From contig JAEVYV010000111.1 in the NCBI GenBank assembly GCA_023392575.1, forward strand, positions 1-7,260: a DNA stretch of 7,260 nucleotides, read 5' to 3'. This document shows, piece by piece, positions 1 to 4,919 of this stretch. The position numbers were made by a program, and so were the translations under genes. This DNA is from Bacteroidota bacterium (GTDB lineage Bacteria > Bacteroidota > Bacteroidia > Chitinophagales > Chitinophagaceae). Positions within the stretch are counted from its first letter, which is position 1. The number at the start of each line of letters is the position of its first letter. The notes beneath the pieces are model-generated. The model had not been told where the DNA came from. It was given only the letters and a program-made list of their open reading frames with translations, and searched no databases.

Positions 1-428
1 TCGGAAAGGTCCAACATGTGTGAGCTGAAAAGGGGTTGTCCCTTTTCTTTAAAAAACTGTTCGCCGGCATCGATCATACCGCTCACCCAGGGCAGCCATT
101 TTTTGGCGGCATGGTCGGTATGCAATACCACCGGGACACCGTAGTATTTGGCTACATTATGAATGTGCAGGGCGCCGGAAACGGCCCCCGAAATATTGGC
201 CTGTAATTGATCGTTGGGCATACCCTTGCCCGCAATAAACTGAGCGCCACCGTTGGAAAACTGAATGATTACGGGAGAATTGACCTTGGCGGCTGTTTCT
301 AAAGTGGCGTTGATGCTGTTGGTGCCAATGGTGTTTACCGCAGGTAAGGCAAAGCCATTTTCTTTGGCGTCTTTCAGGAGGGCTTCCAGTTCGTTTCCAA
401 AGAGCACTCCGGAGCTGTATTTTTTCAT
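1..428 (-). CDS. fbaA: class II fructose-bisphosphate aldolase, N-terminal part (cut by left edge)
   Basis: Zn-dependent aldolase of glycolysis and gluconeogenesis, cytoplasmic, interconverting fructose 1,6-bisphosphate with dihydroxyacetone phosphate and glyceraldehyde 3-phosphate. The first 142 residues are present of a family usually near 350-360, so the C-terminal half lies outside the window. Seen directly: FALPAVN (26-32), SINATLETAAKV (38-49), VIIQFSNGGAQFIAGKG (53-69), VPVVLHTDHAAKKWLPW (98-114), DAGEQFFKEKGQPLFSSHM (120-138). This string closely follows the E. coli FbaA-type (class IIA) enzyme. In HTDH the Asp (105) and the following His (106) correspond to the catalytic Asp and a zinc ligand of that family. 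The Cys that follows HTDH in E. coli is Ala here. The ATG at 426-428 fits the family N-terminus, and no Shine-Dalgarno precedes it. It lies 164 bp downstream of the kinase-like gene on the same strand. A 6-bp hairpin (TCGCAA/TTGCGA, 470-485) sits in the leader, but no clear promoter was found, so whether it is cotranscribed is open. Confidence 0.95.
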   Translation of the reverse strand, partial: MKKYSSGVLFGNELEALLKDAKENGFALPAVNTIGTNSINATLETAAKVNSPVIIQFSNGGAQFIAGKGMPNDQLQANISGAVSGALHIHNVAKYYGVPVVLHTDHAAKKWLPWVSGMIDAGEQFFKEKGQPLFSSHMLDLS

Positions 429-592
429 TGTTTACGCTTTCAGGTTTTAAATTTCCTAAAAGCAAGCAATCGCAAGGAGTTGCGAAGGTAAGGGAATATT
501 GGTTACCGGAATTTGATGCAAAAGCGGGCAAAACACATACTTTTTTCCGCGTTTTCGGGTAGGAAAATGGCTTCAGACAGGCGCCGACACTC

Positions 593-1669
593 TCAATCGG
601 TAATTTTCCCCAGGTTTCGCTGAATGCGGGACAGGTGGGGTTTGAGGGTATGCCGCAACACCTGCTTCACCAGTTCGCCCATGGTTTTGCAACGCAGAAG
701 TTGTTTGCTTTGAAAATACTCCGCCAGTTCGTCCCGCAATTGCAGGCGCTTTTCCTCTGTGGAAATCGTGTCTTTTTTCATGATGTTCAACAGGTCCATG
801 ATCCGGTAGCGGGAGGCGGCCATGCGGTACGCAATCAGTGTTCTTTCCTCTGCCTGGTATTGTTCAATGGAATCCTTATTCAGGTATTTGAGGGTCAGTT
901 CTACAAACGGACGATTTTCCTTAAAGAATTGCGGCAGGTAAAGGTTCTTTCGGCCTTCATACGATTGCTGGTCAAAATCAATGGCGCGGATGCGGTACTG
1001 ATAATCTTCGATATCGGGGGTAATGTTCACCACAAAATTATAGCTGCGCATGTCGCCTAACAGCCGGATAAAACACCGCTCGTTGAACTTGACAAATTCC
1101 TTTGCCAGCCTGATTTTGTTGGTTTCGGGACGTTCCAGGTAATCTTTGATAAACACGTCACCGGGCAGGCCGGGAATGTGTTCTTCCACCAGCGTGTCCT
1201 GGCCGGTTAAAAAGCTAATGCGGTTGGGCGAAAGCAGGTGCTCCAGTTCCAGGCCGTAGACTCTCGACGCATCTTCTTTTTTAACGTAGTAGTGGTCGTA
1301 ATTGTCGTTGTAGCGATTGACGATGCGGATGCGAAAAGGGTTGGAATTTCCAAAGGTGCAATAATCAATCCGGGCCACATCCAAATGTTTGGTAAAACTG
1401 TAGTCGCCTTCGGTTTTTATCAGCGCATACAGGTTGATCAGTCCTTGTTTGAGGTGTTGCCAGTCCCGCATGTCGTACAGGGCTTTTTCCCACAGTGTGT
1501 CCGCACCGGTTTTGTCTTTAAGCGGAACGGAATAAGTGATGTTGGTCAGGTCCTTGTACGAGATCGGCAGGTTGGTTTCCCGGCCATGCGTTTTTAAATA
1601 GGAGCGCAGGTGTTTGTTGATGGGGAAAAAAAGCTTTTTTCGGGATGGCTGATCGTTTTCCTGCATCAT
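593..1669 (-). CDS. uncharacterised protein with kinase/phosphotransferase-like motifs
   Basis: 358 residues, not recognised as a named family. No signal peptide or membrane segment is visible, so it is probably cytoplasmic. The middle can be read as a protein-kinase-like fold: a strand-turn-strand with Gly107 (CTFGNSNPFRIRIV, 104-117), YYVKKEDA (127-134) as the beta-3 Lys candidate, ELE (141-143) as the helix-C Glu candidate, LVEEHIPGLPGDVFI (160-174) as a hinge, LLGDMRSYNFVV (203-214) resembling the catalytic loop with Asp206 and Asn211 at the canonical +5 spacing, and RAIDFDQQ (228-235) in the place of the metal-binding DFG/IDFD motif. The usual loop His is Leu204. The N-terminal ~90 and C-terminal ~110 residues are basic or charged and helical-looking, without recognised motifs. 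The start ATG abuts the TAG of the upstream gene with no gap, and a second ATG follows directly, so translation is probably coupled. The coding call is firm. The kinase-like reading is an inference from motif order and spacing; substrate unknown. Confidence 0.9.
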   Translation of the reverse strand: MMQENDQPSRKKLFFPINKHLRSYLKTHGRETNLPISYKDLTNITYSVPLKDKTGADTLWEKALYDMRDWQHLKQGLINLYALIKTEGDYSFTKHLDVARIDYCTFGNSNPFRIRIVNRYNDNYDHYYVKKEDASRVYGLELEHLLSPNRISFLTGQDTLVEEHIPGLPGDVFIKDYLERPETNKIRLAKEFVKFNERCFIRLLGDMRSYNFVVNITPDIEDYQYRIRAIDFDQQSYEGRKNLYLPQFFKENRPFVELTLKYLNKDSIEQYQAEERTLIAYRMAASRYRIMDLLNIMKKDTISTEEKRLQLRDELAEYFQSKQLLRCKTMGELVKQVLRHTLKPHLSRIQRNLGKITD

Positions 1670-2470
1670 CTAAAATAAGGATAAAGCCTGTATTTGTTGC
1701 TGCAACTGCTGAAAATAGAAGGGTGCCTGTAACAGGCGGCTGCCGTACCAGCTAAACATTTCTCCATCAACCAAAACAATCTTTGTGGAAGGTAGCTCTT
1801 TTTGCAATTCCGCGATGTGTTTTTGCCGGAAAGGATAGGGCTCGGAAGAAAGCAACAGCAGTTCGCAATGCAGGTCGTGCAGCTCCGCCACCCCGGTTTC
1901 CGGATATCTTGTTTTTTGAGCGAAAACATTTTCAAACCCTGCCCGGTCGAGCATATCATGAATAAAGGTGTCGCCGCCAATGGTCATGTACGGATCTTTC
2001 CAGATCAGGTAGCAGGCCCGGGCTTGGGGCGTTGTGGGGGCGAGTTGCGAAAAGCTGCTTTGAATTTGATGAATCATGTGTTGGGCCTGTGCCTGTCGAT
2101 TACACATACTACCAATCGATTCGATCATCGACAGGGCTTCCGGCAGCGTATTGACATCGCTCACCCACACAGGGAAGGCCTTTGTCAGTTCTTCGATTTG
2201 TTCTTTTACGTTTTCTTCTTTGTTGGCGAGGATCAAATCGGGATTTAATTGCTTTATCCGGTCCAGGTGCAGTTGCTTGGTGCCGCCGATTCTTGTTTTG
2301 GTTCGGAACCAGTTTTGCGGATGCACACAAAATTTGGTTATGCCAATGACTTCTTTTTCCAGGTCCAGGTCGAATAAAAGTTCTGTTTGGGAGGGGACCA
2401 AAGAAATGATTCGCTGAGGAGGTTGTTTAAGCTCAATGGTTCTTCCTATCTGATCGGTATACAACGGCAT
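1670..2470 (-). CDS. BtuF/FhuD-like helical-backbone metal-receptor (substrate-binding-type) protein, no signal peptide
   Basis: 266 residues of the periplasmic-binding-protein-2 (TroA/BtuF/FhuD-like) fold, whose members bind cobalamin, siderophores or haem for ABC importers. Seen directly: RIISLVPSQTELLFDL (20-35), the family's first strand-helix signature; IGGTKQLHLDRIKQLNPDLI (61-80) followed by LANKEEN; an interdomain helix rich in Gln/Glu (about 110-140); the second lobe with YLIWKDPYMTIGGDTFI (154-170), GFENVF (178-183), YPETGVAEL (189-197), SSEPYPF (208-214) and DGEMFSWYGSR (235-245). The length fits the mature domain. The protein starts straight into the domain, and an in-frame TAG lies four codons upstream of the ATG (2483-2485), so no export signal can be added. 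It is therefore probably cytoplasmic or has a non-transport role. It is the first gene of a two-gene operon with the kinase-like protein. Its nearest good promoter lies about 500 nt upstream, behind a structured region with a terminator. Ligand unknown; a cobalamin-related role is only a possibility. Confidence 0.9.
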   Translation of the reverse strand: MPLYTDQIGRTIELKQPPQRIISLVPSQTELLFDLDLEKEVIGITKFCVHPQNWFRTKTRIGGTKQLHLDRIKQLNPDLILANKEENVKEQIEELTKAFPVWVSDVNTLPEALSMIESIGSMCNRQAQAQHMIHQIQSSFSQLAPTTPQARACYLIWKDPYMTIGGDTFIHDMLDRAGFENVFAQKTRYPETGVAELHDLHCELLLLSSEPYPFRQKHIAELQKELPSTKIVLVDGEMFSWYGSRLLQAPFYFQQLQQQIQALSLF

Positions 2471-2572
2471 TGGTGCAATGTACTAAAAACGGAAACAGGG
2501 TAGGAGGAAAGCCAAATGCAAGAGGGTCATTAAGAGAGTGCCCAAACTTTGTAGTTCGGTTTGGCTGGTATG

Positions 2573-2600
2573 AAAATAAAAAAACCTCTGCTGGAGGTTT
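2573..2600 (-). terminator. intrinsic terminator upstream of the binding-protein operon
   Basis: On the minus strand, AAACCTC-CAGCA-GAGGTTT forms a perfect 7-bp hairpin (2600-2582) that runs into a T-rich tail (TTTTTTTATTTT overall, 2584-2573). On the plus strand there is no comparable T tract, so it acts on leftward transcripts. No protein gene lies directly upstream of it on that strand, and the cystathionine beta-synthase gene already has its own terminator at 3153-3191. This suggests that it ends or attenuates a transcript starting near 2966. Confidence 0.7.
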
Positions 2601-2646
2601 CTTACATGTTACTGGTGTTGTCGGAAAAGATAAATCTGTTGGTCCA

Positions 2647-2725
2647 CTATCACCGCCTCCTGCTTTTACCGGTTTAGGGCAAAGCAGGAGACAACTAGGT
2701 TCTTTCACAGAAGGGATGGTGATAG
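2647..2725 (-). repeat. nested inverted repeats (two stacked stems)
   Basis: Outer arms CTATCACC (2647-2654) and GGTGATAG (2718-2725) are perfect 8-bp complements. Inner arms CTCCTGCTTT (2657-2666) and AAAGCAGGAG (2681-2690) are perfect 10-bp complements with a 14-nt loop containing the palindrome ACCGGT. On one side only two bases separate the stems, which favours coaxial stacking. The other side has 27 nt that can form a weak TTCT/AGAA hairpin (2700-2712). Confidence 0.6.
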
Positions 2726-2750
2726 GTTAACAAATTGTCGTCGAACGGCT

Positions 2751-2882
2751 TTCCAAGGATCGTTTGATAGGATTGGATTTAAAAACGGGTTTTCTAAGGA
2801 TCATGGGGTCTTTCACAGGAACTTTCCTGAAAAGGAGAAGTTGATTGATATTGGATTTCGTCCGTTGGTTTTTCTAAGGAAT
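2751..2882 (-). repeat. degenerate ~40-nt direct repeats (core TCCTTrGAA)
   Basis: Read on the minus strand, the core TCCTTrGAA occurs at 2759-2751, 2800-2792 and 2880-2872, with spacings of 41 and 80 (two periods) nt. An imperfect version with a 4-nt insertion lies between (2836-2824). Two copies share a longer block: the core, then A/C/G-rich sequence, then AAATCCAAT about 20 nt further on (2800-2772 and 2880-2850). If translated, the copies fall in different frames and meet stops, so they do not form a coding repeat. They may be decayed intergenic repeats or part of the RNA structure of this region. Confidence 0.4.
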
Positions 2883-2966
2883 CGGATAATGTTTTACTGG
2901 ACGGTTTTAGATACTGGATATTTGGTTTTTCGGATCTGGCTCAATGATTTGTATCAATCAACTTCT
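2836..2966 (-). repeat. 15-bp perfect long-range inverted repeat
   Basis: AGAAGTTGATTGATA (2836-2850) and TATCAATCAACTTCT (2952-2966) are exact reverse complements separated by 101 nt. The outer end of the right arm falls at the transcript start predicted from the promoter at 2972-3002, so the RNA would begin with this pairing. Confidence 0.65.
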
Positions 2967-2971
2967 AAACA

Positions 2972-3002
2972 CAAAACTAAGCCCTAAAAGCAGCCTGTAC
3001 AA
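2972..3002 (-). promoter_or_regulatory. Bacteroidota-type promoter, leftward
   Basis: TAGTTTTG (2979-2972 on the minus strand) matches the -7 consensus TAnnTTTG exactly. TTG at 3002-3000 lies 20 nt upstream, within the usual spacing of the -33 element. It is the only exact TAnnTTTG I found on this strand between 2471 and 3268. Predicted transcription start is about 2966-2968. It would serve the downstream structured RNA and, by read-through, the binding-protein/kinase-like operon. No closer promoter to the 2470 start codon was seen. Confidence 0.55.
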
Positions 3003-3028
3003 TTGCACATTTGCCCTTTTTTAGGGCT
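2980..3028. promoter_or_regulatory. inverted repeat and imperfect palindrome over the leftward promoter
   Basis: AGCCCTAAAA (2980-2989) and TTTTAGGGCT (3019-3028) form a perfect 10-bp inverted repeat whose inner space contains the -33 element. One arm touches the -7 element. Inside it, GTACAATTGCAC (2997-3008) is a near-palindrome (10 of 12 positions) centred on the -33 TTG. Such dyads suit a regulator-binding site, but no regulator gene is nearby and the role is inferred. Confidence 0.3.
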
Positions 3029-3152
3029 ATGGTAATTACTACAGAAATCGTAAACAAACTCATATATGTATGGTAAAATAGTGCAGGGTGAATAGAAGAT
3101 TTACTAGTATGAATGTTTTGCAGGTATTAATTCTTTCGTAAATACACTTGAC

Positions 3153-3191
3153 AAAAATCACAAAAGCCTTAATGGGTAAGGCTTTTGTGAT
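3153..3191 (-). terminator. intrinsic terminator of the cystathionine beta-synthase gene
   Basis: ATCACAAAAGCCTTA (3157-3171) and TAAGGCTTTTGTGAT (3177-3191) are perfect 15-bp complements with a 5-nt loop. On the minus strand the stem ends in T and runs into TTTT (3156-3153). It lies 77 nt past the stop codon of the upstream gene. On the plus strand it is followed by TATAAAAA, so it is chiefly a leftward terminator. Confidence 0.8.
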
Positions 3192-3268
3192 ATAAAAACA
3201 ATTACTTATGTAAGTTTTGCCTTCGTAATTCTACGAAACGCAAATCATTTCAAGTGAATGATGCACCA

Positions 3269-4624
3269 TTAGGCCAGGGCCTGAATGACATCGTATTTGG
3301 TCACAATGTGGTAGTTGCCGCTTTCATCTTTGGCCAGCACCGCACCGTTTTCCTTGTTGATCAGGGTGCTGAGTTTTTCCACCGGAGTGTCAAAGGCCAC
3401 CAAGGGGAAGGCTCTTTCCATCACCTGTTCAATCTTTTCTGTTTTGATCTCGGGGTTGCTGAAAACTTTTTGAAACAAACCGCTTTCACTGATGGAACCA
3501 ATCATGTCGCCATTGTTGACCACGGGAATGTGTTCAATATCGTATTTCTTCATCAGATCCACGGCCTCGGCAACCGATTGGGCCGGCTCAATGGTGATCA
3601 GTTTTTGTTTCCCTCTTGCGTTTACCACATCTTTAAAAGATTTCACATCCAAAAACCCTCTCTCCGCCATCCATTGATCGTTGTATACCTTGCCCACATA
3701 ACGGCTTCCGTGATCGTGCAGAATGGCAACAACCAGGTCGCCCTTTTTCAGTTTGTTTTTTAACTGCATCAGGCCTTGGATACAACTGCCGGCGCTGTAG
3801 CCGCAAAACAGTCCTTCTTCCTTTGCCAGCCTTCTGGCCATGATGGCGCCGTCCTTGTCTGTTACCTGTTCAAAATAATCAATCACACTCATGTCGTAAT
3901 TCTTGGGCACAAAATCTTCCCCAAAACCTTCGGAAATATAAGGATGCACCTCATTCATATCAATATCGCCGGTGCGGAAATACTTTGTCAGCAGCGAACC
4001 GTAAACATCAATCGCCCAGATTTGAATGTTTGGATTCATTTCCTTTAAAAACTGAGCGGTGCCGGTAACCGTTCCACCGGTACCTGCGGTAACCACCAGG
4101 TGGGTGATCTTGCCATCGGTTTGTTTCCATATCTCGGGGCCCGTGGTTTCGTAATGTGCCTGTCGGTTGGCCAGGTTGTCGTACTGGTTCATCAAAAAAG
4201 AATTGGGAATTTCTTTTTCCAGGCGGGCCGCCACCGAATAATAACTTCTCGGGTCTTCGGGCTCTACATTGGTGGGGCATACGATCACCTCGGCGCCCAG
4301 GGCTCGTAAAATATCAACTTTTGATTGTGATTGTTTATCGGTGGTTGTAAAAATGCATTTATAGCCTTTGACAACAGCGGCCATGGCCAGACCCATGCCG
4401 GTATTTCCCGAGGTACACTCAATGATGGTGCCGCCGGGTTTTAATTTGCCTTCGGCTTCGGCCACCTCTACCATCTTTAATGCCATGCGGTCTTTGATGG
4501 AGTTTCCGGGGTTGAAGTATTCTACTTTGGCAAATACATCACAGGGCAGTTCCCTGGTTATTTTGTTCAAGCGGACAAGCGGCGTGTTGCCGATGGTTTC
4601 AAGTATGTTGTTTTTTACATCCAT
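3269..4624 (-). CDS. cystathionine beta-synthase type PLP enzyme with tandem CBS domains
   Basis: PLP-dependent fold-type-II enzyme of 451 residues. It probably condenses serine (or an activated serine) with homocysteine to cystathionine; a cysteine synthase side role is possible. Catalytic domain, about 1-325: IGNTPLVRLNKI (11-22), FNPGNSIKDRMA with the PLP Lys44, TSGNTGMGLAM (71-81) as the substrate loop, GTGGTVTG (181-188) as the PLP phosphate loop, GYSAGSC (275-281) and LHDHGSRYVGKVYNDQWM (302-319), the latter in the place of the LPDSxRxYxTKF...W segment of eukaryotic CBS. C-terminal regulatory part: two CBS repeats (about 334-389 and 396-451) that in other members bind adenosyl ligands. 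The start is the ATG at 4622-4624; a longer form from an in-frame TTG at 4645 would add seven residues, and that TTG overlaps the putative -7 promoter element. Divergent from urocanate hydratase. Complete and undamaged. Gene symbol left blank because cysK-like and cbs naming differ between annotators. Confidence 0.95.
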   Translation of the reverse strand: MDVKNNILETIGNTPLVRLNKITRELPCDVFAKVEYFNPGNSIKDRMALKMVEVAEAEGKLKPGGTIIECTSGNTGMGLAMAAVVKGYKCIFTTTDKQSQSKVDILRALGAEVIVCPTNVEPEDPRSYYSVAARLEKEIPNSFLMNQYDNLANRQAHYETTGPEIWKQTDGKITHLVVTAGTGGTVTGTAQFLKEMNPNIQIWAIDVYGSLLTKYFRTGDIDMNEVHPYISEGFGEDFVPKNYDMSVIDYFEQVTDKDGAIMARRLAKEEGLFCGYSAGSCIQGLMQLKNKLKKGDLVVAILHDHGSRYVGKVYNDQWMAERGFLDVKSFKDVVNARGKQKLITIEPAQSVAEAVDLMKKYDIEHIPVVNNGDMIGSISESGLFQKVFSNPEIKTEKIEQVMERAFPLVAFDTPVEKLSTLINKENGAVLAKDESGNYHIVTKYDVIQALA

Positions 4625-4919
4625 CACAATCGTTGTTTGCGGCAAAAATAAGGTTTTGGCCTTTGGAGAATAAAGGAGCCGTAAAACTTTAGCAATGCAT
4701 CATCGGTCTGCATCAAACTTCGTTGTAACAACGGAACTTTTGTCGTGGCGTCATTCGAACGGTCATTGAGGCAGGCGATCTTGTAGGTACGCCAGTTTTG
4801 TCCTGCAGGCAAAAAAGCAAGGGCGATGAAAAGAAGTAGGCCTTCGTTTATTGGCTCTGGCTGTCCTGCCGGGTAAATCCAGTTAAAGATCAATATTTTA
4901 GCAGCAAAATACCATTGCC
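4625..4919. other. divergent intergenic region with a possible small leftward reading frame
   Basis: Separates the leftward CBS gene from rightward urocanate hydratase. On the minus strand, a frame open from 4935 ends in a TGA at 4626-4624 that overlaps the CBS gene's ATG as TGATG. From about 4851 it reads NEGLLLFIALAFLPAG then QNWRTYKIACLND, which looks like a signal peptide and the start of an exported protein. The codon where an ATG would be expected is ATA (4851-4849), and the only upstream ATG (4935) lies inside the urocanate hydratase gene. It could be a decayed small gene or chance. A promoter for urocanate hydratase was not clear; TATTTTAG at 4894-4901 is one mismatch from the -7 pattern and has no TTG at the right distance. 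Confidence 0.4.
4643..4674 (-). promoter_or_regulatory. candidate promoter of the cystathionine beta-synthase gene
   Basis: TATTTTTG (4650-4643, minus strand) is an exact TAnnTTTG -7 element, 18 nt before the ATG at 4624. About 19 nt upstream lies TTTA rather than TTTG, so the -33 element is weak. The short leader this predicts supports the ATG start over the TTG at 4645. Confidence 0.45.

Larger units (their letters stand above)
2573..2966 (-). ncRNA. candidate structured leader RNA (attenuator) or independent ~390-nt small RNA
   Basis: Inferred transcript, not a recognised RNA family. Its 5' end is set by the promoter match at 2972-3002 and its 3' end by the terminator at 2573-2600. The first 15 nt, AGAAGTTGATTGATA (2966-2952), pair perfectly with TATCAATCAACTTCT at 2850-2836, closing a ~131-nt domain right at the predicted 5' end. 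Further down, CTATCACC (2725-2718) pairs with GGTGATAG (2654-2647), enclosing a 10-bp stem CTCCTGCTTT/AAAGCAGGAG (2690-2681 with 2666-2657) and a weak small hairpin (2712-2700), as in a three-way junction. The terminator follows 47 nt later, and the ATG of the binding-protein gene lies 102 nt beyond that. This layout fits either a riboswitch-like attenuator or a free small RNA. Cobalamin, TPP, tmRNA, RNase P and SRP RNA signatures were looked for by eye and not found. Confidence 0.35.
2471..3268. other. 798-bp region without a convincing gene, rich in RNA-like structure
   Basis: No convincing protein gene lies here. The left part (about 2471-2730) is stop-poor on both strands and of fairly balanced composition. 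The right part (about 2731-3250) is AT-rich with stops in all frames. Contents: a minus-strand promoter match, two intrinsic terminators, a nested inverted repeat, a 15-bp long-range inverted repeat, degenerate ~40-nt repeats, and a small perfect hairpin TTCGTA-ATTC-TACGAA (3222-3237) in the 3' untranslated region of the cystathionine beta-synthase gene. From about 3030 to 3150 nothing else was seen. Confidence 0.7.

Noticed and set aside
157..531. Leftward frame overlapping the aldolase start
   Set aside because: It runs in another frame across well-conserved aldolase sequence; its translation has no family features.
541..592. Terminator after the kinase-like gene
   Set aside because: The only hairpin candidates are 3-4 bp or GC palindromes without a T tract on the minus strand.
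2433..2708. Leftward 91-codon frame overlapping the start of the binding-protein gene
   Set aside because: It spans an intrinsic terminator and nested stems and overlaps the next gene in a different frame; I recognise no family. Kept only as an observation on the dual open frames.
2470..2730. Rightward 86-codon frame in the same spacer
   Set aside because: No recognisable motifs, no promoter or ribosome binding signal, low-complexity composition; probably non-coding.
2582..2966. Cobalamin riboswitch, TPP riboswitch, tmRNA, RNase P or SRP RNA
   Set aside because: By eye the B12 box, the CTGAGA element, the tRNA-like end of tmRNA, the GAGGAAAGTCC block of RNase P and the SRP tetraloop region are all absent. 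A covariance-model search would settle it.
3254..3763. Rightward frame (169 codons) opposite the CBS gene
   Set aside because: Antisense shadow of conserved CBS-domain coding sequence.
4622..4645. TTG start at 4645 for the CBS gene
   Set aside because: An ATG at 4624 gives the normal family N-terminus, and the TTG lies within the putative -7 promoter element.
4894..4901. TATTTTAG as the urocanate hydratase -7 element
   Set aside because: One mismatch to the consensus and no TTG at 19-21 nt upstream; too weak to call.
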